64,000 nt of DNA, from the NCBI GenBank assembly GCA_903813345.2, contig CAIIXF020000008.1, positions 14,370,822 through 14,434,821 on the forward strand, read 5' to 3'. This DNA comes from Owenia fusiformis. Its lineage: Eukaryota; Annelida; Polychaeta; Sabellida; Oweniidae. Made by a program: the position numbers and the translations under genes. Positions 12,601 to 27,600 of the stretch are shown here, piece after piece. Under the pieces are notes generated by a model. The model did not search any database. It saw nothing but the letters and a program-made list of their open reading frames with translations, and was not told the origin of the DNA. The first letter of the stretch is position 1. Every line of letters begins with the position of its first letter.

Positions 12601-15600
12601 CTTTGGGTCAAGTACATGTACAAACAAAAATTATAACAATTATAAAGGAAGGAAAAAAGAAGTAATTTACATGTAAAAAACTACATAACTATTAGTATTA
12701 CCATTAATGATGATGATGCATATATTTATATATAGGGTATACGATTATTGTAGTATCTGTATAACAGTCAGTAATTGTTCTGACATTATTGAGGTATGTG
12801 TGATATTTTCCTAAAATTGTCATCAGACAGTCATATACATATCGAGGGTTTCAAGCAAAAAAGTACTAAGTGCACTTTTTGCCAAAATTGAGATATTGTA
12901 TCTGGGACAATGGTTTAATACCCCTCTATCATCCTACCAAAGGTTATATTGAAATCTGTTATATAACTTTGTATATGTCTAATACAAATAAGTACTAAGT
13001 GATTATTGTGGAAAATGTTACATGCAAAAAAGTATTAAGTGCATAATGCTCATGCAAAAAAATACTAACTGCATTATGTTACGTTTTTGCATGATTTGCC
13101 ATTTCAAAAGTATAGTTTTGTTGTACTTCATAATAGTGCTTTTTGCATTACTGGTCATATTTGATTGTAATGACCATATTATCCATCTTTAAATAGGAAC
13201 CAGAAGATAATAACTGTAAGAATTTCTTCAATTTGCATTTGAATAAGTATTCTGAATTGTCATTATCTATTTGATATTATACAAAGATAAGGTTTAACAA
13301 TGGTCTGTCCTGTTAATCTAATGAGGCAAAACAGAGGATTAGTTTATGGCTTAAAGTTTTTCACATAGGCACATGCTATATTTGGATTTGAAAGAACTGC
13401 ATGATACTGATTTTCCTGTCAGTTAATGGTAAGTTTTCTTTTTTCCTTTAAAATCTTTCAAATTGATTTATATACTTACTTAATGTCTGCTAGTAATCAA
13501 ACTATTTTTAGGAATTTTTGTTGTATTTAATTTGATTCAGACATCGCTAAAGATGAGAAATTTTGTAATTTTTTTATAGTACCTTTTTGCAGACAAGATA
13601 TAAAATGATTCTGTCATAACTCAAAACATTAAGTTTTACTTATATGAAACATATTTACGTTAATTTATTTGTTATATCTAACTTTGTAATTTAATTATAG
13701 AGTATAGAATTAAAAACTATATATATAATTCATTTAAAACAATATTTACTAAAGAATGAAGATAGTATTTTTTTGCATGCCGAAAGCTAACATGTACCAA
13801 TTATCTAGATTTTACTTGTGTCGCGATAAATTTTCTTAATATTTTGAATAAAAAACAACTTATTTCATCTCCAGGTGAAATATGGCAAGTGAGAGTGAAT
13901 GGGAAATTGACATTGAGGATAGTTTGTTGGCTAATCTATTCATCCCAGAAATACCATTATCCAATGTTGTCACAAGCAAATCTAATGACACTCAATCACA
14001 CCCTGATCTGCCCACACGAGAAGGTTCAATAAGATATGAAACTAGACAGACTAGACAAGTGAAAAAGATAAAGTACAAGTCAGAAGGTTTTGATACTTCT
14101 GATGACGAACCCCTGATGAAAACAACAAGATGGAACGACTCGGATTTGGAACCACTAGCCACACTTTTGGATTCTGATTTATCAGAAGGATCAGAGTACA
14201 GGCCAGATATATCTGAAACATCAATGTCAGATCCTATATCTTCTGATGAAAATGAAAATATACGCATGTCAAAAAGTCAAAGAAAGAAAAGAAAGCATAA
14301 AATCTCAACACCAAACAAATCAAAAAGTCTAGAATATGTAATAAAAACCCGTAAAAAAAGGTTTGGAACCACAAGAAGACCAAAGCAAAACTGTAATGCT
14401 GATATTGAGAAAGCTATAATGATAAGCAGAGATGAGGCTAGGAAAAAAAATGCTGTTGTAAAAGCACACAGTAAAAAGATGGATGCTCTCTTGAGAAGCA
14501 ATGGCCAGATATTAGCTAAGGTGCCTGGAGATGGCAATTGCTTTTTTCATGCTGCAGGTATTATTGTTGATCAACCTGCTGACCAATTGAAAGAACAAGT
14601 GATAGAGCACCTAATAGCAGAGCAGGATGAATATAAGAATTTCCTTGTTTTGGACAAACCGTATCAAGAACATATCAAAGAGCTAAGGGATTCTTGGACA
14701 GCAAATGCAGGAGATTTGGTGTTACTTGCATTGGCCAATTTATATAAGCAAGCATTCACAGTCTATACAACCAAGTCTGATCAGCCTATCCAATACATTC
14801 AACCAACAATTGAAAGTAACTATGTTGAGAAACAAACTGGACTCTCAACTGAACCAGAATTTAGCTTGACATACTTAGCTATACCGGGGCACAAGCACTA
14901 CGACATATGCATGCCCATATCTCAAAATAATCCGCCTGAAATGGAACCAACTTCATGTAATCCCAAACACCAAGAATCCCCAAACAAAGTTGACCTAAAT
15001 GAAACAAATCAAACACCTGAAATGGAACCAACTTCGTATAATCCCAAACACCAAGAACCTCCAAACAGAGTTGATCTAAATGAAACAAATCAACTGCCAG
15101 AAATGGAATCAACTTCGTGTAATCCCAAACACCAAGAACCTCCAAACAGAGTTGATATAAATGAAACAAATCAACCGCCAGAAATGGAATCAACGTGTAA
15201 TCCCAAACACCAAGAACCTCCAAACATAGTTGATATAAATGAAACAAATACAGATGTGATTGGTGGCCATGCTATAGATGACAACAGTTCAGCTTATGAA
15301 AACGAGCATGATCCATGGATCGATAACTCAATTGATGATGAAGGTTTAATGAATGATGATGGCATAATTCAAGATGAAGAAGGGCAAAATCTATCAATCA
15401 ATGTTACACCTCGAAAAACTGCAAACTACAAGAGTCCCAAGAAGAAAACGCTTGTCCGAGCAAGGGTACAATATCAGCCTGAAACATGGAAGAGGAATAC
15501 AAATAAAGCAAATAGATTAGCAGAGAAGGAATATGTTAACCATCTTGGCAAAACTATCAAGGCCCGGCAAGTCAGAGATGTTGATTGCACCAACTGTCGA

Positions 15601-18600
15601 TTCAACTGTAATGAAAAAATCAGTTTGGAACAGAGAGAGGATATATTTGCAGAGTTCAGGGGGGTGCACCCCAGTTGTCCGAAACCCAGTTGTCCGAAAC
15701 CCAGTTGTCCGAAACCCAGTTCTCCGAAACCCATTTTTCCGAAACCCAGTTCTCCGAAACCCAGTTGTCCGAAACCCAGTTGTCCGAAAAATTTAGTCAT
15801 AATTTACCAGATAAAGGGGGACGCACCTCAAGCCAGTTTCATGTCATGTATTTGACAAAATTAATGGCATGGACGCATTCTGATGTATAGATCTCTCTCT
15901 CACTTTGAATTGCATCCATTACACGGCGTTACCAGAATGACAGGAACGGGGGATTTATTTTACATTGTGATTCTAAAAAAGGTCATCAAAACACAATATA
16001 TATTACGGAACAGTTGATCTTATCTTATTCAATATATTTTATATAGGCAAAATAAAATGAAACATTTTGAAACCGATAAAATAAGTTAACGCATAAAACT
16101 TTAAGAATACAGTACACATATTACGTTGTCAAAATGTTTCGTCGCATTTAATTTCTTAGTCTCTGTCTCTTATCAAATCGTAAAATGTAAAAGAACAAAA
16201 CATTCTAAACTTAATCACTTGGGATTAACTGGAAACGAAGACAGGCTGTCCTCGTATCAAATTGGATGTTCTCCAATTCGCAAAAAGTTTCATTTTCGCC
16301 ATGTACTCACTTCATCTTTTTGAATTTAATCTCTATTTCTCGAACAGAGTACCTAAATGAAGAATAATTTTTGGTTTCAAAAGATGTACACGACGTCAAC
16401 TTTACTAAATAAACGCCCAGTAGGCTCATTTGCGTGAAAAGCCGGTAGTTGTATTTATACACTCCCCTCCATAAGTTTGGCAACCTTAGCTCCCCCATTG
16501 AACTACGTGTTAAAGCCTCTTTACGTTTGAATTTTTATTTACGATGAAATAGCGTATAATATTGATGGAAACGTAACTTTACTTTATTTCCAATACCTCC
16601 TAATTTTCTAGATTTTTTCCTCCATAACAAGAGATCGAAAATTGAACGGATAAATTTGATGAATTTTTTAAAATCGTCATTCCCGTATAATCCAAGGGGA
16701 AATAGAGAGTTCGGGGCAAATCAGAATCTTTTCAGTAAAAGATTCAGCAAAATTTTTTTGGTATAAAAAATTGAATTGTCTGACTTTTTTGTTCACTAAG
16801 TTTTAATTTATTTGATGAATACTAAATTTATAGCGCTTCAAAGTCATTTTTGAAAATAATTTTTCGACTCCTGTGTTATTTCAATGGGAGTTTTCTTGAA
16901 AACCAATTTTGACTTTAAAGCCCTGTAACTTTGTTGAACCTGAAGAAACATATCAATTCTTTGTTAAATAAAGTTAGCAAATTCAATTGCCTGCCTTACT
17001 CATATTTTGCAAGGACTTGGATGGATGGATATTCTGTCATATGACGTGCGGTAAATCTACCATTTCCCATTGGATGACATGGGAATGACGATTTTCAAAA
17101 AGTCATCAAATTTATCATCAATTTTCGACCTATTGTAATTTAGGAAAAAAATTGGAAAAAATTGATAAAATTTGAAGGTATTGGAAATAAAGTCAAGTTA
17201 CGTTTCCATCAATATTATAGTTATTTCATCGCCGGTTAAGTAAATAAAAATTCAACTTATGGAGGTGAGTGTATCTTCTATTGACGGAGGATAATGTTTA
17301 AAGGGGCTACAGTGCCTGTGCGTAGGAAAACTAAGCTTGCCTTGGGGACTCCGTACGGCGTATCCAGTTTTTCACACGCCGCAGGGTCGCCGTATAGAAA
17401 TTATAACTCGGAGTTATAATATTTGTTCATTTCTGAGGTCCCGTAGAAATCAACTGGCTCAACAAGATTGAATCATTATTTGTCAATGTTTCACGATCAC
17501 TTTTCATTTGATATTACATCCTAGCACTATGAATAACATTTATAAATTGCCCTGATGTAAATAAAATGAAAAAAGTATTATTTATCAACAGAAATTTAAA
17601 ATTCACCATGCGGCTGCCGTGGGAAGTCCTATTGATCCTCATAAATTATCCCCTACTCATACTAAGTTAAAATGTGCCCATCGTGCGCCTAATGCTAATG
17701 GCGCTGTCACACTGCTCGTGTCCCGTCCCGTCTCTCAACGTACAAAGCATTCAGGCCAAAATTTAAGGAATAAGCTATAGTGAGCTGTTTCAGAACGCCG
17801 TCTGAAACGCCTTCTGATTCTGAACCAACTGTATTCATTGGACGGTGGGAGGTCGTCCATGCTTACACTTTCAGTATCTGACCCTATTATCACACCAAAC
17901 TAGTTCTCACTACGCTCTCGAGAACGGGCTTAAACTGTGTGGACGGATTGGAAGTACTTAGAACCGTATGGGGTCTACTTGCCTACTCGAAAGGGTAGTT
18001 CCAAAATTTCCACGTGGTCATCACTTTCTGCAATCACGCGGTCTTCGACCGTTAATTGGAATTTTTGACCTACCAGATGCTTGAAAATCAAGGATTGCGA
18101 GTCTGATACTGCACCGTTTTTCTTCCATTATACCATTAAAAGCAAAACAAAATTGCACTTCTGTCAGTGCATTACTTTATTGCAAAGAGTCTCTCGTTCT
18201 AGCAGCATTTTGGTCCCCACTCCCCAGCTGTTAGAAGGCCTTCTTACAGCTGGGGACCAAAATTACGCTGGAAGTAGGAACTCTGTTTAAGATAATAACG
18301 TACTATCAGAAAGAGATTTTTGTCATGCTTTGAATGGAACAAGTTTGAAGAAAAACGGTGCAGTATGAGACTCGTAATTGATTTTCAAATATCCGGTAGG
18401 TCAAAAATTCAAATTAACGGTCGAAGTTAGGACCGCGTGGCGACGTGGGGCAAAGGTTGAACTGTCTCAGAATGTATTGGGAACGAGGTAGAAATAAAGA
18501 ATTCATATGAACGAGTCATGCAAGATACTAAAGAGATACAAATGCATTTTGATACTCAGTTTTTGGGCAATTAAAACTCCCTGTCTGCATTGAGTATAGT

Positions 18601-21600
18601 TATTTATTGTCCGGTGTATAATTTTGAAACATTATCCTAATTTTTCACAAAACTTTTTCAATGATTCTGCAATAGTTAATGGTTGACATCTATGGCACAC
18701 TAAAAACGAATTTTTTATGCAGGGTACGTACATGATACAGATCAAATCTTGGCTCTACTACAAACTATTACACACTTAGCCTACTTCAACAGTTCAATAT
18801 ATCGCAAAAACACAGTTTTGATTTTGAACAATATCACCAATGGGAGAAATTCTTAAATCTAAATGTTTGGAAAGGAATACGTTTCTACTAAAACATACAA
18901 ACCTCTTATATTATGATGAAAAAAGGATAGACATCTGATATGTATATATGCCACATATATAAGTTATACGAAATGAGAATATTTTATTGATTTATCGAAA
19001 ATTTGGACGAAATCTTAACAATGGGTGGTAGACTACTGAACAACCAAAATCTTCTTTTTAGATATTTTTCAGGGTAGAAATATTATCAAATGATATTGGA
19101 AAACATAATTAACCATATTTTATTGAGAAAAGGGAATGAAACAATTATCAAATGAATAGTCTATATATAATTGTCACGGACGTTCATACGTTATTCGAAT
19201 GAGATAGATATTCCTTTCGCCAGAATATTCTCTTCGACTGTGATAATTGTCTAAAATGTTGGCGGCAGTCTTGAATTTTCACCAAGAAGGAGTGCGATTC
19301 GTGCTGGACAATGCGGTTCAAAATTTGTAGAATGTCCATATAAGTCTATGTGCCGAGAATCTAGTAAGAATATATATGATCGTGAACTTTCGGACCCATT
19401 ATTGACCGGGCTAACCGATGTCAACGTGATACCAATGTTATGCTGTCCTGATTCGCGAAGTTGCGACAAGATTCGTTACCGCTAAGACATTTAATTTTTT
19501 AATTTTCGGAGAACTGGGTTTCGGAGAACTGGGTTTCGGACAACTGGGTTTCGGAGAACTGGGTTTCGGACAACTGGGTTTCGGACAACTGGGTTTCGGA
19601 GAACTGGGTTTCGGACAACTGGGTTGACCCCGTTCAGGGACATGAAATTAGACAGCAGACAAAAAGATTATCTTTGCTCGTTGGTAACTGACAACAAACC
19701 AATTAGATGTAAACCAGAATCAAAGAGAAGTACTTCAAGAGAATACAGGTTATATGATGAAAACAACATAGCACGCAGGGTATGTAAGAAAATGTTCCTT
19801 GCTACATTTGATGTCTCTCAGACCATGATTACTAATATCATGAAAAGTAAAAAGTGTGGGAAATATGTTGGGCAGGAGAAGAGAGGCAAAGCGGAGGCTG
19901 CAAATAAAACTCCTGAACCTATAATCAATGATGTAAAGAAACACATAGAGTCCTTTCCAAGGTTAGCCTCGCATTATTCAAGAAAGGACTCAAATAAAGA
20001 ATATCTGGAGATTGGCTTAAATATTAGAAAAATGCATGAACTCTATGTTGAACAATGCAAACAATATCACAAGCCAACTATAAATGAACGTATGTACAGG
20101 AGAATATTTACCCAAAACTATAACATCTCGTTTTTCAAGCCTAAGAAAGATCAATGTCTGACATGTTCGAAATTTGAAGAAAGTTGTAAACATCCTGGTC
20201 CAGACCATGCAGATATAAAACTTAGATACATTAAACATAACCAAGATAAAGAAAGAGCAAGACAAGAGAAAGAAAATGACAAGAGAACTGCGATAAACAG
20301 CAAAGCGCACCATTGTGTAACCTTTGATATGGAGGCAGTGCTTGCCACCCCTTGTGGGAGAGTTTCTGAACTCTTTTATAAACGAAAACTAGCAACATAC
20401 AATTTATCAGTGTACTCTTTGGGTGATAAAAGAGGAACTTGTTACGTTTGGGACGAGACCAACGGACAGAGAGGATCGAATGAGATCGCGACTGGACTAA
20501 CACAATACATTAAAGGACTGCCACCATCAGTTACCACTCTAACAACATATTCCGACACATGTGGAGGACAGAATAAAAACCAGTTTGTTGCCTTGGCCTT
20601 CTACCATGCAGTTCATTCTGGAGGCAATCCAAGGATTCAAAGAGTGGACCAGAAGTTCCTGGAGAGTGGCCATACCCAAATGGAGTGTGACTCCATGCAC
20701 AGTGCCATTGAAGGTGCAAAGAAGGCAACATCAGTCTATGTCCCAAGTAACTGGGACATCGTTATTAGAATGGCCAGGAGAAATAAACCATACTCTGTTA
20801 TTCCCCTCAAGTTTACTGACTTCAGAAACTTCAAATCTCTGAAAAAGATATACCCAAACACTAAAACAGACACAACAGGGAAGGCTGTATCATGGCGGCA
20901 GATAAAATGGATCCGCTACTGCAAACAGAAACCAGACTCACTACAGCTTAAATATAGCTTCGATTGCCCTTTTGTAGAAGTCAAACTTACAAAGACCACC
21001 AGGGGGCGTCAGCTTAGTAAAGACCAAGACATCCCATATGCGTACCAAGAAAAACTCCCTATAACAAAGGCCAAAAAGGATGACCTTCTATCACTATGCA
21101 GAAGTGGTGTGATTCCAACAGATCACCATGCCTATTACCACAGTCTGAATGTGAAGCCAGCTGGCATGAAGGATAGACTCCCTGTACCCCATCCAGATGA
21201 TAGTGACTATGACACGGACGAATAGGTGAGCTTCACAAATTAATTGATAAGTACATTATAATACAGTAATCTTTATGTTGATAGTACCATCCATTGTTTT
21301 GTTGAAAACATAATTTCATGATAATGATTTGAATGTTTCAGGTGAAATCAAGGACCATGAGTTGGCAGAAAAGAAATGACTGGAAATCCAAGGGAGTTAA
21401 CATGGACAAAATAGACTTAGAGAAAATACTTTACTATAGAGTGACTTAAGACATATTATTAGACTTTAGAAAACATTTACAAGCAAAATGGATGAAGAAA
21501 TTAGTTAAAAACATTAGTATAAAATGTTATTTTGTCATGCAAAAAAATACTATAATGCATATGGTATGTTTTTGCTGGTAACATTTTTGAAAAATACATC

Positions 21601-24600
21601 GTGCAAAAAAATACTATTTACAAATCCCCAGATTATGCATTATTGCATAACATTTCAGAATTGGTAATTAAGGAAATAAAACCCCTTACATGTATCATTA
21701 AGATGAAACAAATAGATATTTGAATAAACAGCAGTCTGATTTATAGTAAAGAATCAAAGTGTTTTTCTTCATTTTCTCAAAACTAACAAAAGTGCACTTA
21801 GTACTTTTTTGCTTGAAACCCTCGATATGATACAAGTATTACTTACCTGCACGTGTCTGCATCAACAAGATACAGTTAATGACCCCAAACAAATGAGAAA
21901 CTTTGAATTTTGCTTACTCTTCTCGATATTTGACATCAATAAGATTGTCTACAAAAATCTTTGATCCTAACCTTTAAAAAAATTTTAGAGCTCATTAAGG
22001 AATAAATTATAAGAAAACTGATCTTCTTTTGTTACTACTTGTATTCAAAAACAATTGTAGCTTATTTTGAGTTTACAAACCAAATATTCAATACTTTTAG
22101 GAACACAACAGTGGACTTGTCGCACATTGAGACACCTCCCAACATGGCTATGTGGCCACAGTTCCATAATGGAGTTGCTGCGGGCCTAAGGCTAGCTGGG
22201 TCGGCACAGGTTAGTGGGCAATCAATTTTGTAAAATACCATAGTGGATTTATAAAGGCAGAATGCTGATCAATATAAATGAAAAACTCACCCCAAATGTG
22301 GCATCATTGATTCAAGGCAAGTAGGGGCAAACTGACTGAAACTATTTTTTTTTTTTTTTTGATAATAGAATAAGATTTCCTAAGGCCGGCTAATAGTACT
22401 TCAGAATATTCCTTCTGAACCAACTATTTATATATTAAACTCTAGACCACAATGGATAAAAACATAAACCTGATATCTACAAAATTTTATGATTTAATTT
22501 TCTTACTTTCTTAGGTTGATACTACATGGATCGTGTACAATAAACCTAAGCAAAATGAACTGACCAATGAACATGCAGGATTCCTTATGGCGCTAGGACT
22601 GCGAGGACATCTATCTAACTTAGCTACAATGAATGTTCATGACTACCTTGCCAGGGTAAGTACATGATGAATATGTGATGTTAAACTACCTCAATGTTTT
22701 TATTCTGTGTGACATATTGTTATATTCTGCATCTGTTATGGACAGTGTTCAGTGTTCGGCATCTGCAACAAATGTGACAAATTGCAGGTGGTTACATTTT
22801 GCATCTTAATGCCTTGTGGATATGTGGATATCATGTTTCCATAGTGTCAGGCGGTGTTAGATGGTCAATATCTGTAACAAATGACAGGTGGTGACATTTT
22901 GCATGTTAATGCCTTGTTCATATGTTTTGTGTCAAACAATTGTTGAAATAAAGTATACATGTAAAAATATTATGTGAAATCTTATTACTTGTCTTGGAAT
23001 GTCTTCTGTATAATACAGAAACCTATTCCTTTGTATTCCTTCATATTTACCTATGGTTGTAAATATTAAAATAACTATAGCTGCATATACGAGCAGCATA
23101 CCTCGAGTGATCTATGTAATAAATATGTTGGAAATCAAATGTTTAATGTTATTCTACATGAATGTGATCTCACAGATATAACCATATGAAAATGGTGTTT
23201 TATTTTACATTGTAGGGGCATGATATGACAAGTGTAGGCCTGTTGCTTGGTATTGCTGCCGCCAAGTAAGTACATGTATTCGTCACACTTGTTGAAAAGT
23301 GTGCAGATATCAATTTTTCAATACTTGCATATTTTGCAGTATCTATTGATTTATCCATTAATTAAGAAGGTTTCTGTCTACCATGAACCATCATTATTTC
23401 CAAATTACCTTTTACTTTGAAAATCATTAAAATTTCTATATACAGCACTTAATTACATGGCAAAATATTTCTTCAATGTAAATGAATATGAATAATAATT
23501 TTGAGCTTTTGACAGGAGAGGCAGCATGGACCTAGCTACAACTAAACTACTCTCCATCCATGTTGATGCCCTTCTTCCACCCTCCTCTACTGAGTTAGAT
23601 GTGCCACATATAGTCCAGGTGGCAGCTGTGTTAGGAGTAGGCCTTGTGTACCAGTGCACAGCACACAGACACATAGCTGAGGTCTTGTTGTCTGAAATAG
23701 GTAATCATTTCATCGAAGAGCAATAATAACAGGCCCAATAATGTAATGTGCAAAGATTAGAATGATTGGTTAAAATCTGTCAAAATGGAAGACCTAGTGT
23801 CATTACTTTAATTAGTGATCACCCTGTTTATGTTGCATAGTCAGAAGTAAACTTTATTTCATGGTATAAAAGTGTAAAAATCTTGAAAGTTAAAAAAAAT
23901 AACAATAAGAGTGCAACATAGTAAATCCAGTGCTAGTTTTGTATCAATCCTTTGATCAGACGTCGCTTAAAAAGATAAAAGAAAATGGCCTCATCTTATA
24001 GAGAACTTCAGAATTCATCGTTTTATGAAAAATATGTTTTCATTGTGTAAAGTCTCACAATGTACTCATTATGTAAAGTCATGCAGCATATGATATATTT
24101 CTCACCATAGCACTCATTTCTTCAGGTCGGCCCCCTGGCCCAGAAATGGAGAACAGTCTAGACAGAGAGGCCTACTCCATTGCTGCTGGTCTGGCTTTAG
24201 GGCTTGTCATGCTTGGGGTAAGCGAAAAAAACATTTTGATATGTTTTAAGAGGCATTACCTACTTACCTTAAACTTTGTGTGATGAACATTGTGTATCTG
24301 ACATCAAACTCTAGTGTATGAAATAAATTGAGAAAAAATCATCATTCTTGAATGTGATGTTATTCTGACCAGAGAAATTATCATTTAAAATCGATTTGGT
24401 CTATTTTTCCATGAAATATTGTTAGGATTTCACTGAAATGTGCAATAAGCTCAATTCAAAAAACTTGTTCCTGAAAGTGAAATAGTTTATTTAACCATGG
24501 TTATACTGTTTGATGTTGCAGAAAGGCAGTGAGGTTATAGGACTAGCAGACCTGAGCATGGCTGATCAGTTATATAACTACATTGTTGGTGGGCACAAGA

Positions 24601-27600
24601 GACCCCTTTCAGGCACAAACAAGGAACGATTCAAGTCACCAAGCTACCAGATCAAGGTATTAAAAGTATGATATTTACTGGAGTGTGTTCTGCAACAGTA
24701 AATATAGATGTGTTTTATTTAGGTCCCATGCATATTCAGAGGTGTGGCCAGGATCAAAAATTTGTTGAGGGAAATTTTATTTGGTAAGGCAAAAAGTGAA
24801 ATATCACTACCCCAGGGGTTTCACTGAAATTTCTCACAACAGGCTAAATAAATGAAAACAACAGGCAAAATTAATTGAAATCACAAATTTAACATGGAAA
24901 AGTTGAAAAGTCTCTACAAAGAACAGGTGATTTTGTGAAAACAACTGGTGAAAATCGCCTGTTGCCTGCTGCTAATGAAACCCCTGCTATCATGAGATTT
25001 ATTTTCACAGTTTCAATTGAAAAAATGTCTAAATTAATATTTTTCTGCAAAATTTTGCCGAGGCAGTTGCCTCCATTTCCTCATTCCTGGTATGGCTATG
25101 ATATTTGTCTAATGGGACTAATTTGTGATCTTGTATTTGTAGGAAGGAGATACAGTCAATGTTGATGTCACATCACCAGGGGCAACTCTCGCACTAGGCA
25201 TGATGTTTTTCTGCACGAACAATACGTATGTATAGCATCAAAATCTAATATAGTACCACACTTTTCAAGCTTTGTAGCAAAATTAGATTTCTTAATACAA
25301 AATGGAATTTTATTGAGTGTTTAATCCTTTTAAGTTGTCCAATGTGGAATTTTATTAAACTTTGAAACACATTAGACATATTGATTGTGTTGTTATATTT
25401 CCAGTGCTGTAGGTGAATGGCTCACTGCTCCTGATACACAGTTCCTACTGGACTTCGTCAGGCCAGACTTTCTCCTGTTGAGGGTAAGATATCTATATTA
25501 AAACCCTAAACAATCACATGGTGGCCTATTTTGTCAGTGTAAGAAAAACCATAAGGTGAATTCTTTAAATCCATGCTAAAAATGGGAAGATATCTACTGT
25601 ATTTAATATATTTCTCATATAAAAGCTAAAATGGTGAAATGGTACATAGCAGATTGTAGGTACATTCTCTGATACATCAAAAAGTGACTTTAGCATGTCT
25701 GACACTAATGATGAGCAAATGTGACCATATCGTTGACATAGTCAGGATTTTGGAATATACATCATCAAACACCTGGAACAAGCATTTAAACATGTTTAGC
25801 CCCTTTCATGTAAACTTTCACATTTTATATTCTCCTGAAACAAATATTCAAGTGTTCATCTTCTCCATAAGAGTTCCCATGATATACCAAGAAATTATAT
25901 TAAATCACTTTTATTATTAGATGTTATAAAAGTCTCCAAAGTGACAGTGTCCCTTTAGTTTATCGAACTTAAAAATTGAGGAAGTCATTTTTTTTTTTTA
26001 AATCTCTGATTTAGGTGATAGGAAGAGGTCTAGTGTTCTGGGAGTATGTCCTGCCCTCCAAGGCCTGGATAAAGGAGAATATACCAGAGGTAAGATTACC
26101 CAGCAATTTTAACACTAAAGTACATTTACTCATTTAGGTAAGTTTTCTGCATGGTGATAAAATTCTGTGAAATATAGAACTGCAGGATTTGACAGTATTT
26201 TAGACGAAAATAAGACAAAATATCAACAAGCTGAGTTGGTAAAATTTCAGCATTCTACATGAATGAAAAACTGGGAGAGATAGTACCAGAGATTGAAAAA
26301 ATAGAAAATAGATCTCCATAGCCCAAGTGAGGTTGAGATTTTTAAGAAGCTTGCATCCAACTAGGACTCCATTTGCGCCCAAATGAGAAGGAGAAAAATC
26401 ATGAAGAGGCATATTTTTAGAACCATTTTGCTCTGAAAAATGAAGATGAAAATTTTTGCACCCATTTGCGGAAAGTTATGTTTAATCGTTTTTTTGTTGT
26501 GATTGTAGATTGTGATGAAGTACGCATTCAAGAAATCTGACTATAAAGATGATCCAGATTGTCACATAGACTTTGAAACTATGAGGTAAATGTACATGTT
26601 CATACAATCCATTGTATTTTAGAGTAGATTGCAAATATGATACTGTGACTTCTAAGATGGATGAAAACTCATTCGAGAAAATCATATTTTGTTTACATGT
26701 GTATTTGGAATTGGTACTCAGTGGAATTGCCACGTTCTAGGCAAATCATTTATAATGCTATATTTTACATTTCAGTCAAGCATATTGCAATATAATGGCA
26801 GGAGCATGTATGACAATAGGCCTCATATATTCTTTTACATTACAGTCGAGCATATTGCAATATTATGGCAGGAGCATGTATGACAATAGGCCTCATATAT
26901 TCTTTTACATTTCAGTCAAGCATATTGCAATATAATGGCAGGAGCATGTATGACAATAGGCCTCATATATTCTTTTACATTTCAGTCAAGCATATTGCAA
27001 TATAATGGCAGGAGCATGTATGACAATAGGCCTCATATATTCTTTTACATTACAGTCAAGCATATTGCAATATAATGGCAGGAGCATGTATGACAATAGG
27101 CCTCATATATTCTTTTACATTACAGTCGAGCATATTGCAATATAATGGCAGGAGCATGTATGACAATAGGCCTCATATATTCTTTTACATTTCAGTCAAG
27201 CATATTGCAATATAATGGCAGGAGCATGTATGACAATAGGCCTCATATATTCTTTTACATTACAGTCAAGCATATTGCAATATAATGGCAGGAGCATGTA
27301 TGACAATAGGCCTCATATATTCTTTTACATTTCAGTCAAGCATATTGTAATATAATGGCAGGAGCATGTATGACAATAGGCCTCATATATTCTTTTACAT
27401 TTCAGTCAAGCATATTGCAATATAATGGCAGGAGCATGTATGACAATAGGCCTCATATATTCTTTTACATTTCAGTCAAGCATATTGCAATATAATGGCA
27501 GGAGCATGTATGACAATAGGCCTCATATATTCTTTTACATTTCAGTCAAGCATATTGCAATATAATGCCAGGAGCACGTATGACAATAGGCCTCATATAT

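Larger units (their letters stand above)
15662..19631. mobile_element. Nested 4-kb foldback-type transposon with iteron ends and 8-bp target duplications
   Basis: GTTCAGGG flanks both sides (15654-15661 and 19632-19639). The left end is GGGTGCACCCCAGTTGTCCG and the right end its near complement. Each end has about eight head-to-tail 15-bp iterons (CAGTTGTCCGAAACC, with TTGTCC/TTCTCC variants), oriented inward in inverse fashion (15670-15790, 19505-19626). No transposase ORF is found inside, so it is non-autonomous. The 8-bp duplication fits the hAT or P superfamilies; iteron ends recall foldback elements. Confidence 0.88.
12843..21824 (+). mobile_element. ~9-kb DNA transposon encoding an OTU protease-transposase fusion (Sola-like candidate)
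   Basis: Near-perfect terminal inverted repeats of about 38 bp, CGAGGGTTTCAAGCAAAAAA onward and its complement, bound the element. ATAT on both sides (12839-12842, 21825-21828) is consistent with a 4-bp target duplication. Subterminal motifs ATGCAAAAAA(G/A)TACTAA are repeated in both ends (13024, 13055, 21537, 21601). It carries one long sense ORF, split by a later insertion (15662-19631). Without that insertion it is about 5 kb. The 4-bp duplication and acidic-triad transposase fit Sola-type elements, but family assignment is inference. Confidence 0.85.

Noticed and set aside
14879-15247. Minus-strand frame with repeated LCLEVLGVWDY
   Set aside because: Shadow of the 84-bp coding repeats of the OTU ORF.
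15675-15890. Repetitive peptide frames (SETQLSETQ, PSCPKP) at the iterons
   Set aside because: They come from the 15-bp iterons of the nested transposon ends and not from a gene.
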